A DNA stretch of 64,000 bases from Sporosarcina sp. ACRSL (GCF_022346605.1 NZ_JAKRNT010000001.1:515117-579116); one strand, 5' to 3'. Positions 1-9,324 are shown, counted from the first letter of the stretch. Notes: generated by a model from the letters alone, not told the origin. A program made the numbers and translations.

Positions 1-795
1 TTGCTGGATGAGCACGTTCATACGATAATACCGACTCCGTCGTTCCCACAATATGCCCACAATGCTAAAATTGAAGGCGCCGATATTACGGAAATTCCTT
101 TGCGAAACGGGTATCATGATTTGAATGATTTCTTAGATGCGATTAATGAACGGACAGCTATCATATGGGTGTGTAATCCGAATAATCCTACTGGGAGTCT
201 TATACCGAGTAGTGAAATTGTACAGTTTTTAGAAAAGGTGCCTGAAAACATCCTTGTCGTTCTCGATGAGGCGTATTTTGAATACGTAACAGATCCGAAC
301 CATATTGATTCCATAACACTTTTGGAAAGATTTCCAAACATCCTAGTTTTACGAACGTTTTCTAAAGCTTATGGATTAGCATCTTTCCGAATTGGATATG
401 CGGTTGGTTCACCTGCAATTATTACCGATTTAAATAAAGTACGTAACCCATTTAATAATAATACACTTGGAGTAACGGTTGCCAGTATCGCATTAGAAGA
501 TAATGCTTTCATCGAAAACTGTCAAAAGCTGAATGAAATACAAAGGGAGCGTTTTAAAGCATTCGCTTCTGAGAAAGGAATTCACATGTTCGATTCCGAA
601 ACAAACTTCGTTTTGGTGGAAGTGCCTGGTGATGCGGATGAGGCTTCAGAATTCCTTCTACAACAGGGCTATATCGTCAGAAGTGGAAATGCCCTCGGGA
701 CACCTGGATACGTCAGGGTGACAATAGGATCGGAAGAACAGACGACAGGGTTACTTCAAGCGTTTAATCTTTTATTAACAGAAAAAGGTAGATAA
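1..795 (+). CDS. hisC: Histidinol-phosphate aminotransferase, 5'-truncated by window edge
   Basis: PLP-dependent class I/II aminotransferase that converts imidazole-acetol phosphate to histidinol phosphate; in Bacillus the same enzyme also serves phenylalanine/tyrosine synthesis. The frame is open from base 1, so the N-terminal ~95 residues of a ~360-residue protein lie upstream. Visible are the NPNNPTG motif (about residues 60-66 of the fragment), the cofactor-aspartate segment VLDEAYFEY and the PLP-lysine segment TFSKAYGLASFRIGYA. The stop lies 2 bases before the tyrA start. The order hisC-tyrA-aroA matches the end of the B. subtilis aromatic supraoperon, supporting a dual His/aromatic role. 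Confidence 0.93.
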   Translation: MLDEHVHTIIPTPSFPQYAHNAKIEGADITEIPLRNGYHDLNDFLDAINERTAIIWVCNPNNPTGSLIPSSEIVQFLEKVPENILVVLDEAYFEYVTDPNHIDSITLLERFPNILVLRTFSKAYGLASFRIGYAVGSPAIITDLNKVRNPFNNNTLGVTVASIALEDNAFIENCQKLNEIQRERFKAFASEKGIHMFDSETNFVLVEVPGDADEASEFLLQQGYIVRSGNALGTPGYVRVTIGSEEQTTGLLQAFNLLLTEKGR

Positions 796-797
796 TA

Positions 798-1913
798 ATG
801 ACTGAAAATGTAGCAATTATAGGATTGGGACTTATAGGCGGCTCTTTAGCACTTGCATTGAAACGTGGGGAACGTCAAATTCATATAACGGGCTTTGACC
901 GTTCCTATGCAACTGCTGACGAAGCTTACCGCCGCGGTATTATTGATACAATTGCACCGTCTGCGAAATCGGCATGTGAAAAAGCTGATTACATCATTTT
1001 TGCGACGCCTGTCAATACGACAATTGCATTGATGGAAGAGGCGATGGAATGGACATTGAAAGAAAATGTCATCCTATCGGATACGGGAAGTACAAAAAGT
1101 CCAATCATGCAGGCTGCGGAAAGACTTGAAAGCAAAGGTTTAACGTTCATTGGCGGACATCCAATGGCAGGGTCGCATAAAAGCGGCATCGCAGCAGCGA
1201 AAGCTCATCTGTTCGAAAACGCGTACTATGTTTTGACTCCGGGTGAGAGGGCGAGTGCTGAGCAAATTGAAAAACTGTCTACTCTTTTAAAGTCTTCCAA
1301 AGGTAAAATCGTTATTTTGGATGCGCAAGATCATGATCGGATGACTGCTATTGTTAGTCATTTTCCACATATTATCGCCTCCTCACTCGTCGGAATGTTG
1401 GCTGACCAAGAAAAGCAACAGCCATTTGTGAAAAAACTAGCTGCAGGCGGTTTCCGTGACCTGACCCGGATCGCTTCTGCAGATCCGACAATGTGGAGGG
1501 ATATTACGATACAGAATCGGGAAGAGTTGCTTGGACAATTGGATAGTTGGCTGCAGGAAATGCATTCAATCCGTTCGATGATTGTTGAAAATGATCCCGA
1601 GCGTATCTATGATTTCTTTTCCGACGCAAAAGAATATCGTGACCGTTTGCCTTCCACTTCCGAAGGGGCTGCACAAGGTGCTCTATACATGACTTTCGAT
1701 TTGCACATCGACATACCCGATACTCCAGGTATTATTTCTGAAATTACGAAAATACTTGCAGATGAACAAATTAGTATTACAAATATACGGATTGTCGAAA
1801 CGCGGACAGATGTATATGGAATCCTCGTCATCAGTTTTCAAACTGCAGAGGATCGTAAAGCGGCAAGAGCGATTCTTGCAAAAAAAACGGATTACAGCAT
1901 GCATATTCTCTAA
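798..1913 (+). CDS. tyrA: Prephenate dehydrogenase
   Basis: Oxidative decarboxylation of prephenate to 4-hydroxyphenylpyruvate, the tyrosine branch of aromatic synthesis. The 371-residue protein starts with a Rossmann GxGxxG motif (GLGLIG, residues 9-14). It carries the family signature GGHPMAGSHKSG near residue 117, and its last ~75 residues look like an ACT domain (LHIDIPDTPGIISEITKIL), the usual site for tyrosine feedback. It sits between hisC and aroA with 2-base and 15-base gaps, so it is operonic and probably translationally coupled to hisC. Confidence 0.95.
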   Translation: MTENVAIIGLGLIGGSLALALKRGERQIHITGFDRSYATADEAYRRGIIDTIAPSAKSACEKADYIIFATPVNTTIALMEEAMEWTLKENVILSDTGSTKSPIMQAAERLESKGLTFIGGHPMAGSHKSGIAAAKAHLFENAYYVLTPGERASAEQIEKLSTLLKSSKGKIVILDAQDHDRMTAIVSHFPHIIASSLVGMLADQEKQQPFVKKLAAGGFRDLTRIASADPTMWRDITIQNREELLGQLDSWLQEMHSIRSMIVENDPERIYDFFSDAKEYRDRLPSTSEGAAQGALYMTFDLHIDIPDTPGIISEITKILADEQISITNIRIVETRTDVYGILVISFQTAEDRKAARAILAKKTDYSMHIL

Positions 1914-1928
1914 TGAGGGGGACTCGAC

Positions 1929-3227
1929 ATGGTTGAAACGAAAACAGTGAAATTCGACAAGCCGGTAGTAAATGGATCCGTCAAAGTGCCAGGGGACAAA
2001 TCCATTTCCCATCGTGCTATTATGTTAGGGTCGATTGCGGAAGGCCGTACAGTTATAAAAGGATTCCTCGATGGAGAGGATTGTTTGCGAACAATCGAGA
2101 TTTTTAAGCGTTTAGGCGTTTTCATTGACCGTATAGGTACAGATGTCGTCGTCGAAAGTCCTGGAATAAGGAACTGGAAGACACCAACTGAAGAGCTCTA
2201 TGCGGGTAATTCGGGAACGACAGCAAGACTGATGTTAGGAATTTTGTCGAGTTCTACTGTCACTTCCACATTGACGGGTGATGAATCGTTATCAAAGCGG
2301 CCAATGAAAAGGGTGACGATCCCTTTGCAATCGATGGGAGCCTCGATTTCTGGAGGAGAGTATCTTCCGCTCACGATAAGCGGGTCAATGCTTAAAGGGA
2401 TTGACTATACGATGCCTGTAGCAAGTGCACAAGTGAAATCTGCCATCCTGTTTGCAGGGCTTGGCGCAGATGGGAAGACCTCCGTTAGGGAAACTGCCGT
2501 TTCGAGGGATCATACTGAACGGATGCTTAAACAGTTTGGAGCAACGGTTGAGCAGGATAAAGGCACTGTCAGCATACAAGGCGGGCAAGTTCTTAAGGGA
2601 ACAAACGTCACAGTTCCAGGTGACATTTCCTCTGCTGCATTTTTTATGGCAGCCGCTGCAATGATTGAAGGAAGCGAAGTCGAATTTGTAGATGTCGGTC
2701 TAAATCCAACGAGAACAGGAATTATTGAAGTACTGAGAAAAATGGGTGCTAAAGTGGAGATTGTTGAACAAAACGGTGAAATAGGCGAACCTTATGGCAT
2801 CGTTAAAGTATCGCATGCACCGTTGAAGGGAATTGAGATTAGCGGGGATATCATCCCGACGCTTATCGATGAAATTCCAATCATCGCACTGCTAGCTACA
2901 CAAGCGAAAGGAACGACAATAATTAAGGATGCTGAGGAACTTCGTGTCAAGGAAACCGACCGTATTGCGGCTGTCACGGAAGAATTGACGAAACTTGGAG
3001 CCGATGTGGAAGCAACGGAAGATGGAATGATTATTAAGGGACCTACGGTTTTATCAGGTGCAGAACTGAAATCGTATGGTGACCACAGAATAGGTATGAT
3101 GGCTGCCATTGCAGCTTTGCTTACGGATGGTCCAGTCCAAGTTGAAGACACTTCATGCATCGCCATTTCCTATCCAAACTTTTTTGATCATTTGACAAAA
3201 CTCGTTCTCAATGGCGATCAAGAATAA
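1929..3227 (+). CDS. aroA: 3-phosphoshikimate 1-carboxyvinyltransferase (EPSP synthase)
   Basis: Sixth step of the shikimate pathway: transfers enolpyruvyl from PEP to shikimate-3-phosphate. The protein is 432 residues, normal for the family. Substrate-binding motifs are present: GDKSISHRA at residues 22-30, GNSGTTARLM near 94, and the C-terminal KETDR (about 340) and GDHRIGMM segments. It is preceded by a strong GAGGGGG ribosome site and follows tyrA by 15 bases. No terminator is visible before the next gene, so readthrough into ypiA is possible. The B. subtilis name for this gene is aroE. Confidence 0.96.
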   Translation: MVETKTVKFDKPVVNGSVKVPGDKSISHRAIMLGSIAEGRTVIKGFLDGEDCLRTIEIFKRLGVFIDRIGTDVVVESPGIRNWKTPTEELYAGNSGTTARLMLGILSSSTVTSTLTGDESLSKRPMKRVTIPLQSMGASISGGEYLPLTISGSMLKGIDYTMPVASAQVKSAILFAGLGADGKTSVRETAVSRDHTERMLKQFGATVEQDKGTVSIQGGQVLKGTNVTVPGDISSAAFFMAAAAMIEGSEVEFVDVGLNPTRTGIIEVLRKMGAKVEIVEQNGEIGEPYGIVKVSHAPLKGIEISGDIIPTLIDEIPIIALLATQAKGTTIIKDAEELRVKETDRIAAVTEELTKLGADVEATEDGMIIKGPTVLSGAELKSYGDHRIGMMAAIAALLTDGPVQVEDTSCIAISYPNFFDHLTKLVLNGDQE

Positions 3228-3266
3228 TTTTCCTAGTGTATACAACATGAAGGATCAGGTGAAAAT

Positions 3267-4532
3267 ATGATGCAGTTACATGAATTTGAAAAAGCAGTAC
3301 TCGATGGGGATATCGGCCAAGTGAACGATTTGATTGATCGAGCGGAAAAGGCCGGGGATTTCGATCTCTTATATGAAGCTGCAAGTTTTTTGGTCGATTT
3401 TGGGTATGTTGGTCAAGCAGATCATATTTACGAGACATTAATCTCCTATATGCCTGATGAGCCCCAATTAAAAATTGACCGTGCAAGTACATTAATGGAG
3501 CTAGGCGATGAGGACGATGCATTGCTGTTGCTCTCGGAAGTGACGCCCGACCAAGAGGAATATACCCAAGCACTTTTAGCCCTTGCCGATTATTATCAGA
3601 TGATCGGCATGGCGGAGGCGGCTCTTGGAAAAGTGAAAGAAGCGCTTGCAAGATCGCCTCACGAGCCAGTCATCCGTTTTGCAAATGCCGAACTATTGTT
3701 GGATGCTGGAAGGTATCTCGAAGCCGCGAAGCATTATTCAGAGCTTTACGATGAAGGTTATCATGAAATTGCGGGAACGAGTATTCCTTTCCGTCTTGCA
3801 GAGACGTATAGCGCGGGTGCAGCTTTCGAAGATGCGCTCCCTTATTACGAAGAGCTATTGAAAGATGAGCAGCTTCCGGACACGATTTTCGGTGCAGCGT
3901 ATGCTTATTATCAAAGCAATCAACCTGAAAGGTCGATACATTTACTTGAAGATTTGATTGCGATGGACCCTGATTATTTTTCCGCTTATATGCTCGTTGG
4001 TCAGGCTTATTCCCAACTGGGGAATGATGAAAAAGCATATGAACTATTCGAACAAGGCATTGCACGTGATGAATTTGACAAGGAACTTCGTCTGTCAGCG
4101 GGTAAATCAGCACTGAAGCTCGGACTGCCCCTAGAGGCAGAGGAACACTTGCAACAAGCGATTGCACTTGATCCCGAATATATAGATGCCATTATTACAC
4201 TCGCATCTCTCTATAATGAAAGGAAAGAGGACGAGAAATTAATAAGGCTGCTCACAGATCTAGATGATGGAAATTTAGATATTCCGCTTTTGTCCGCATT
4301 TAAAGCATATGCTTTAGAAAGAGAGGAACAATATGCACATGCATACGTATCTTACAGTAAGGCATATGTTGGAATGAAGGATGATCCATCATTTTTGGAT
4401 AAGTACGCAAGATTCCTTTTGGATGAAGGAAAACGGGATGAAGCTATCGAAGTAGTTAAGACATTGGTAAACCTTACACAACAAGAGGAATGGACCGCTT
4501 TTCTTGAAACGTTGAATGACGAGGAGGTGTGA
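3267..4532 (+). CDS. ypiA: Tetratricopeptide-repeat protein YpiA
   Basis: A 421-residue protein made almost entirely of TPR helices; repeated pairs such as EPQLKIDRASTLMELGDEDD and DYFSAYMLVGQAYSQLGNDE can be read through its length. No signal peptide or membrane segment is seen, so it is a cytosolic scaffold-type protein of unknown partner. It holds the ypiA position between aroA and ypiB in Bacillus, and its stop codon is one base before the ypiB start. Two adjacent ATG codons (3267 and 3270) could each serve as start. Function is not assigned. Confidence 0.85.
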   Translation: MMQLHEFEKAVLDGDIGQVNDLIDRAEKAGDFDLLYEAASFLVDFGYVGQADHIYETLISYMPDEPQLKIDRASTLMELGDEDDALLLLSEVTPDQEEYTQALLALADYYQMIGMAEAALGKVKEALARSPHEPVIRFANAELLLDAGRYLEAAKHYSELYDEGYHEIAGTSIPFRLAETYSAGAAFEDALPYYEELLKDEQLPDTIFGAAYAYYQSNQPERSIHLLEDLIAMDPDYFSAYMLVGQAYSQLGNDEKAYELFEQGIARDEFDKELRLSAGKSALKLGLPLEAEEHLQQAIALDPEYIDAIITLASLYNERKEDEKLIRLLTDLDDGNLDIPLLSAFKAYALEREEQYAHAYVSYSKAYVGMKDDPSFLDKYARFLLDEGKRDEAIEVVKTLVNLTQQEEWTAFLETLNDEEV

Positions 4533-4533
4533 T

Positions 4534-5085
4534 ATGACAGCCATGATTCCTGTCGCTGCCAAAAAAGACTTCGTACGGTGGTTTTTAAAGCGCTATAAAT
4601 TAAAGCGCCGGGAATGTGTGTGGATTCTGAACTATCTGTTAAGCCATGAGCAACTTCTTCAAAACGTCCATTTTACGGATGAAGCACATTACTGTCCGAG
4701 GGCGATGGTGATTTCAACAATAAATTCGGAAAGTATCCCTTTCCGTTTTTACAAAGGCAATCTGATGACTGCTGATGCGGAAAAATCATTTCATGATCTA
4801 CGTCTCCATCCGGAAGAAAAAATGTACATTCAACTAAACTTCCCGAACAGCCATGCATGCCCTCAATATGCGAGTGTACGCGAGGAAAATCCATTCCTTC
4901 CCGCAGAACTCCAAGTGAGTGCAAGAGATCGAAAGATTGCTGAGCAGCTGCTTGAGGAAAGTGTTGCTTCATTGTCTCTTGAACTTCTTATGAAGAGGGT
5001 TGATGAGGCACTAGATGCCAATGATCGGGAACGATTTCTCGTTTTGTCAGCAATGTTGAACGATATGAAAATCACAAAAGACTAA
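4534..5085 (+). CDS. ypiB: YpiB, UPF0302 family protein
   Basis: A 183-residue cytosolic protein of the UPF0302/YpiB family. The start at 4534 is chosen because GAGGAGGTG lies 4 bases upstream; a longer frame from 4516 would begin inside ypiA without a ribosome site. Family features visible are the N-terminal KKDFVRWFLKRYKLKRRECVW segment and the central block YIQLNFPN; the C-terminal ~45 residues are a short helical hairpin (EQLLEESVASLSLELLMKRVDEALDA-like). Molecular function is unknown. It is followed immediately by a hairpin. Confidence 0.85.
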   Translation: MTAMIPVAAKKDFVRWFLKRYKLKRRECVWILNYLLSHEQLLQNVHFTDEAHYCPRAMVISTINSESIPFRFYKGNLMTADAEKSFHDLRLHPEEKMYIQLNFPNSHACPQYASVREENPFLPAELQVSARDRKIAEQLLEESVASLSLELLMKRVDEALDANDRERFLVLSAMLNDMKITKD

Positions 5086-5112
5086 TGACTCCGTCTTCCA
5101 GATGGAGTCATT
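5084..5112 (+). terminator. Hairpin after ypiB
   Basis: Perfect 9-bp stem AATGACTCC/GGAGTCATT around an 11-base loop, overlapping the ypiB stop codon. Only a weak T-rich tail follows, so it may be a partial terminator or an mRNA-end stabiliser before ypiF. Confidence 0.5.
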
Positions 5113-5142
5113 TGCATGACTATTTTTAAGGGGCTGGTTTTA

Positions 5143-5592
5143 ATGAATTGGACAGGCAAGGATATGGATACATATTTGCTTCAAAAAGAATATATCGATA
5201 CACTAGTAGTACCGCTTGTAAAAATAGAAACGAAGATTGATAATATGAAGACTAGTGCATCATCAACAGAATTCATTATGCATCTAGCTTCTCTCATTGA
5301 GACACAGTTCAAAGGAAGGATGATGTTTGCGCCGCCATTTTCCTACACAACAACGACGGATTCATTACATATGGCACAAACGACCTTAAGGGAGTTTTCC
5401 GACACGAGTTTTAAACATGTTTTCTTCCTGACAACCGATCATGCTTGGACTTCAATTGAGTTGCCTGGACAAGTTATTTGGATGCCTTCGATTCCACTTG
5501 AAAACATGGAGGCCTCTTTACGGCAATCGATTCTGGAAGATCAACTTCGTCAAGTATTGCCAAAATTCACTGAGCAATGGTCAAAGCAATAA
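5143..5592 (+). CDS. ypiF: YpiF, DUF2487 family protein
   Basis: A 149-residue protein that holds the position of B. subtilis ypiF just upstream of qcrA. The start at 5143 is preferred because AAGGGG lies ~9 bases upstream, giving the N-terminus MNWTGKDMDTYL; an ATG at 5116 lies at the foot of the preceding hairpin and lacks a ribosome site. No transmembrane helix or signal peptide is seen and no catalytic motif is evident. Function is unknown; the conserved link with qcrABC is only contextual. Confidence 0.8.
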   Translation: MNWTGKDMDTYLLQKEYIDTLVVPLVKIETKIDNMKTSASSTEFIMHLASLIETQFKGRMMFAPPFSYTTTTDSLHMAQTTLREFSDTSFKHVFFLTTDHAWTSIELPGQVIWMPSIPLENMEASLRQSILEDQLRQVLPKFTEQWSKQ

Positions 5593-5709
5593 GTACACCA
5601 AAGAAAGTTGATTTTCACATATGCATTTAGTCAATGGTAGTGGATATGGTTGGAACATGTGTAAAATTCATGAATTGTTCACAATCTACAAGTACAGCAG
5701 AAAGCATGA

Positions 5710-5738
5710 TTGAATTTACACTAATATTGATATATCAT
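5710..5738 (+). promoter_or_regulatory. Candidate sigma-A promoter for qcrABC
   Basis: TTGAAT (5710-5715), 17-base spacer, TATCAT (5733-5738), lying about 75 bases before the qcrA start in the 219-base gap after ypiF. Moderate match only. The segment just upstream (5640-5700) is AT-rich and could hold control sites, but I cannot identify one. Confidence 0.35.
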
Positions 5739-5811
5739 AGATATGTCCTAGTTTTACAATTAGCAATAGTATGTCCGTTGGACTGATTTCGGAGTAAGAG
5801 GAGGGAAACTG

Positions 5812-6315
5812 ATGAGCAGCAAAGTGTCAAGACGCCAATTCCTAAGCTATACCTTGATGGGTGTCGGTGGATTCATGGCTTCAGCAATGTTGATGCCAAT
5901 GGTTCGCTTTGCGGTCGATCCAGTATTGCAACCGAAAGGTGAAGGTGAGTTCGTTCCAACTCCACAAAAAGTGGACGAGTTGACTGAAGTGCCTGTACGC
6001 GTTGACTTTACTATTAAAGATCGTAAGGATGGATGGTACAAATCCGATGTATCGAATACCGCTTGGGTTTATAAAGAAGGCGATACGGTCATCGCACTTT
6101 CTCCTGTCTGTAAGCACCTTGGATGCACGGTGAACTGGGAAGGCGACGAGAAACATAAGAACGAATTCTTCTGCCCTTGCCATAATGGACGATACGAGAA
6201 AAACGGTAAAAACATACCAGGATCTCCACCACTCGGACCACTCGATGAGTATGTAGTCGAAATCGTGGATGGATATGTCCACCTTGGAAAAACGGTTCCA
6301 AACACATTAGTTTAA
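5812..6315 (+). CDS. qcrA: Menaquinol:cytochrome c reductase, Rieske iron-sulfur subunit
   Basis: Rieske [2Fe-2S] subunit of the b6c-type complex, accepting electrons from menaquinol. The 167-residue protein has an N-terminal membrane anchor (about residues 10-33) preceded by SRRQF, a twin-arginine-like motif. The cluster ligands are clear: C100 and H102 in CKHLGC, and C121 and H124 in CPCH, with C105 and C123 as the disulfide pair. It has a good AGAGGAGG ribosome site and is followed by qcrB after 22 bases. Confidence 0.97.
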   Translation: MSSKVSRRQFLSYTLMGVGGFMASAMLMPMVRFAVDPVLQPKGEGEFVPTPQKVDELTEVPVRVDFTIKDRKDGWYKSDVSNTAWVYKEGDTVIALSPVCKHLGCTVNWEGDEKHKNEFFCPCHNGRYEKNGKNIPGSPPLGPLDEYVVEIVDGYVHLGKTVPNTLV

Positions 6316-6337
6316 AATGTAAGGGGGTACGACCGAA

Positions 6338-7012
6338 GTGCTAAATAAAATTTATGATTGGGTTGACGAACGGTTGGATATCACCCCGATTTGGCGGGAT
6401 ATCGCTGACCACGAAGTACCTGAGCACGTAAACCCTGCACACCATTTTTCTGCATTCATTTATTGTTTCGGAGGTTTAACGTTTTTCGTAACGGTCATCC
6501 AGATTCTTTCAGGTATGTTCCTTACAATGTACTACACCCCGGATATTGAAAATGCATGGAAATCCGTTTACTATCTTCAAAATGAAGTAGCATTCGGTGA
6601 GATTGTGCGTGGAATGCACCACTGGGGAGCATCTCTAGTTATCGTAATGATGTTCCTGCATACATTGCGTGTATTCTTTACTGGCTCATATAAAAAACCT
6701 CGTGAATTGAACTGGATCGTCGGAGTATTGATTTTCATTACGATGCTAGGTCTTGGTTTCACAGGTTACTTATTGCCTTGGGATATGAAAGCGTTGTTCG
6801 CGACTAAAGTAGGTATTGAAATTGCAGCATCGGTTCCTTTCATCGGTGAGCAGATCAAAGTCCTTCTGGCGGGCGATTCCACAATCCTTGGTGCTCAAAC
6901 ATTAACAAGGTTCTTTGCGATTCATGTATTTTTCCTACCTGCTGCTTTGCTTGGGTTGCTTGCAGCGCACTTTATCATGATCAGAAGACAAGGTATTTCC
7001 GGACCGCTATAA
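6338..7012 (+). CDS. qcrB: Menaquinol:cytochrome c reductase, cytochrome b6 subunit
   Basis: Di-heme cytochrome b6, 224 residues with four membrane helices, the N-terminal half of a split cytochrome b. Start is GTG at 6338, 10 bases after AAGGGGG. The HHWGA (histidine pair) and FAIHVFF segments carry the heme ligands. The N-terminus MLNKIYDWVDERLDITP is typical of Bacillus QcrB. It works with the Rieske protein and QcrC in the cytoplasmic membrane. Confidence 0.97.
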   Translation: MLNKIYDWVDERLDITPIWRDIADHEVPEHVNPAHHFSAFIYCFGGLTFFVTVIQILSGMFLTMYYTPDIENAWKSVYYLQNEVAFGEIVRGMHHWGASLVIVMMFLHTLRVFFTGSYKKPRELNWIVGVLIFITMLGLGFTGYLLPWDMKALFATKVGIEIAASVPFIGEQIKVLLAGDSTILGAQTLTRFFAIHVFFLPAALLGLLAAHFIMIRRQGISGPL

Positions 7013-7061
7013 GATCTATATCGATAGTGATTGTCTGAAATTAGAATAAGGAGGGGACATC

Positions 7062-7832
7062 ATGCAACGCGGAAAAGGGATGAAATTTGTCGGAGATTCG
7101 CGCATTAAGGCAACGAATAAAATGCCGAACGTCCCGAAAGATTACTCAGAATACCCTGGTAAAACGGAAGCATTCTGGCCAAACTTCCTCTTGAAAGAGT
7201 GGATCATCGGCGCCGTCTTCCTTGTCGGGTATCTAATACTGACAGTTGCCCATCCGTCACCGCTTGAGCGTCAAGCAGATCCGACGGATACAACATACAT
7301 ACCGGTTCCAGACTGGTATTTCTTATCCATGTATCAATTGCTTAAATATGAATTCGCATCCGGACCATACAACGTCATCGGTGCGATCGTAATGCCTGGA
7401 TTAGCTATCGGTGCTTTGCTGCTGATGCCTTTCTTGGATACATCGAAAGAGCGTCGTCCATCTAAACGCCCTCTTCCGACTGCTTTCATGCTTCTAGCGT
7501 TCGCAGCTCTTTTCTATCTAACATGGGAATCCGTTGTGAACCATGACTGGGAAAAAGCGAAAGCGCAAGGTGCGATTGTTGAAGAAGTTCAATTCGACCC
7601 TGAGTCGGAAGGATACCAGATTTACGCTGGATCATCATGTATCGGCTGTCACGGTGACGCATTCCAAGGCGGATTAGGACCAGCATTGAGCAACACTGGA
7701 CTTACTGCTGATGAAATTGTAGACATCGCACATAACGGTATTGGAACAATGCCAGCAAACCAGTGGACAGGTTCCGAGGAAGATTTGCAAGTACTTGCAG
7801 AATTCCTTGAAAGCCTAGGAACAGAAAAGTAA
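7062..7832 (+). CDS. qcrC: Menaquinol:cytochrome c reductase, cytochrome b/c subunit
   Basis: Fusion typical of Bacilli: an N-terminal subunit-IV-like portion with three membrane helices (about residues 45-165, including PVPDWYFLSMYQLLKYE) and a C-terminal cytochrome c domain with the heme-binding CIGCH motif near residue 196 and a methionine-containing GTMPANQW ligand segment. 256 residues. It follows qcrB by 49 bases with its own AGGAGGGG ribosome site and ends at a strong terminator, closing the qcrABC operon. Heme attachment would rely on a Ccd/Res-type system; ccdA and ccdC lie near the window end. Confidence 0.97.
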   Translation: MQRGKGMKFVGDSRIKATNKMPNVPKDYSEYPGKTEAFWPNFLLKEWIIGAVFLVGYLILTVAHPSPLERQADPTDTTYIPVPDWYFLSMYQLLKYEFASGPYNVIGAIVMPGLAIGALLLMPFLDTSKERRPSKRPLPTAFMLLAFAALFYLTWESVVNHDWEKAKAQGAIVEEVQFDPESEGYQIYAGSSCIGCHGDAFQGGLGPALSNTGLTADEIVDIAHNGIGTMPANQWTGSEEDLQVLAEFLESLGTEK

Positions 7833-7841
7833 TACAACTCG

Positions 7842-7870
7842 AAAAAGAGTCAGGTGACTGACTCTTTTTT
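7842..7870 (+). terminator. Rho-independent terminator of qcrABC
   Basis: Stem AAAAAGAGTCAG / CTGACTCTTTTT with a 4-base loop (GTGA), followed by a run of T residues to 7873. Confidence 0.9.
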
Positions 7871-7920
7871 TTTACAAACTATTATACATATTTATTACTG
7901 ACATACTTCTTTTTAGGGAG

Positions 7921-8532
7921 ATGGTCGTGATTACTATTGTCAATCGTATTTGGTTTCTGCTGTCGCATAAGTCATTTTTGTGGATCTTGCTCTTCGTTAA
8001 TTTACTCGGAACTGTATACGGCTATGATTGGTACATGTGGCAGTTGGAAATAACAGAACCGAAATTTTGGATTTTTGTACCCGACAGCCCGACGGCTAGC
8101 CTTTTCTTTACACTTGCGATCATCGGTTGGCTTCTCAATAGGAATTTCAAATTAATCGAGGCATTAGCGTTCATAACGCTTGTCAAATATGGATTATGGG
8201 CGGTCGTCATGAATTTGCTCACACTGCTTGAAACGGGTTCCATCGGATGGGTCGGATGGATGCTTGTCGGCTCTCATTTTGCAATGGCAGTGCAAGCGTT
8301 CCTCTATAGTCCATTGTACCGATTTGGCTTCGGACATATTGTCATCGCTGCCATTTGGACATTGCATAATGATGTGATTGATTACGTATTCGGCCAAATG
8401 CCGATTTACCACGATTTAATGAAACATATGCAACAAATTGGATATTTTACATTTTGGCTTTCCATTGGGTGTATACTTTTAGCATTTATCCTATGGAGAA
8501 AAAGGGAAAAACGGGCAACTGTTATAGCATAA
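7921..8532 (+). CDS. ypjA: YpjA, DUF1405 membrane protein
   Basis: About 200 residues with roughly six hydrophobic helices and the conserved stretches LGTVYGYDWYMWQL and WTLHNDVIDY, matching the DUF1405/YpjA family that follows qcrC in Bacillus. Integral membrane protein of unknown function. The ATG at 7921 directly abuts the ribosome site GGGAG; the GTG at 7927, six bases after it, is the better start by spacing and would give MITIVNRIW. No terminator is seen before the next gene. Confidence 0.85.
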   Translation: MVVITIVNRIWFLLSHKSFLWILLFVNLLGTVYGYDWYMWQLEITEPKFWIFVPDSPTASLFFTLAIIGWLLNRNFKLIEALAFITLVKYGLWAVVMNLLTLLETGSIGWVGWMLVGSHFAMAVQAFLYSPLYRFGFGHIVIAAIWTLHNDVIDYVFGQMPIYHDLMKHMQQIGYFTFWLSIGCILLAFILWRKREKRATVIA

Positions 8533-8602
8533 TAGCAAATAGTTGCGGATATAAAGTGTACGTTATAAAATAAAGAGAGATAGAAAAAGGGAGGGAAACA
8601 CT

Positions 8603-9271
8603 TTGTTTTTGATCTATTTGGGGATTATCATATTGCTTCCATTGTATGCCCAATTCAAAGTTAAGAATACGTATACGAAGTACGCAAAAGTTCGTTCAAC
8701 GTCAGGCATGACAGGAGCACAAGTGGCGAGGCTCATCCTTGATCGCAATGGTTTGCAAGATGTGAAAGTTGTTGAAAGCCAAGGAGTTTTGACTGATCAT
8801 TATAATCCATTGACCAAAACAGTGGCATTGTCGACCCAAAACTATCATGAAGCGTCTGTTGCGGGCACTGCGGTTGCTGCACACGAAGTCGGACACGCCA
8901 TCCAAGACGCGGAAGCCTATTCGTTCTTGCGTTTCCGCCATCGTTTAGCACCAGTAGCCAACATTACGTCAAATGCTTCATGGATTTTCATCATTATCGG
9001 TATACTTGCCTCAAGCATGAACTACATGCTCGGAATAGGGATTGCCTTGATGGCAGTAGGTGTCCTTTTCCAAATCGTGACATTGCCTGTGGAATTCAAT
9101 GCATCTACTCGTGCAATGAATCAAATTGTTGAGCATGGAATTATCCGTAACGAAGAAGAACCGCATGCGAAGAAAGTATTGAGTGCTGCTGCGATGACAT
9201 ATGTCGCTGCCACAGCGGTTGCTGTTATGGAACTAGTTCGTCTTTTGTTGATTTTTACGAACAGAGAATAA
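8603..9271 (+). CDS. Membrane zinc metallopeptidase, YugP family
   Basis: A 222-residue membrane protein with a zinc-peptidase HEVGH motif (H94, E95, H98) and hydrophobic segments at the N-terminus, at about residues 115-155 and at the C-terminus, as in the YugP/Zn_peptidase_2 family. Start is TTG at 8603 after GGGAGGG. A membrane or exported-protein protease is the likely role; substrates are unknown. In B. subtilis the yugP homologue lies elsewhere; here it occupies the place of ypjB between ypjA and ypjC. It ends at a bidirectional terminator. Confidence 0.88.
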   Translation: MFLIYLGIIILLPLYAQFKVKNTYTKYAKVRSTSGMTGAQVARLILDRNGLQDVKVVESQGVLTDHYNPLTKTVALSTQNYHEASVAGTAVAAHEVGHAIQDAEAYSFLRFRHRLAPVANITSNASWIFIIIGILASSMNYMLGIGIALMAVGVLFQIVTLPVEFNASTRAMNQIVEHGIIRNEEEPHAKKVLSAAAMTYVAATAVAVMELVRLLLIFTNRE

Positions 9272-9274
9272 TTC

Positions 9275-9307
9275 AAAACCCGACCGCTTTAAAATGGTCG
9301 GGTTTTT
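9275..9307. terminator. Bidirectional terminator between convergent genes
   Basis: Stem AAAACCCGACC / GGTCGGGTTTT with a 10-base loop and T tracts in both directions; serves the yugP-like gene (plus) and ypjC (minus). Confidence 0.88.
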
Positions 9308-9324
9308 ATATGGTTTCGTTATTG

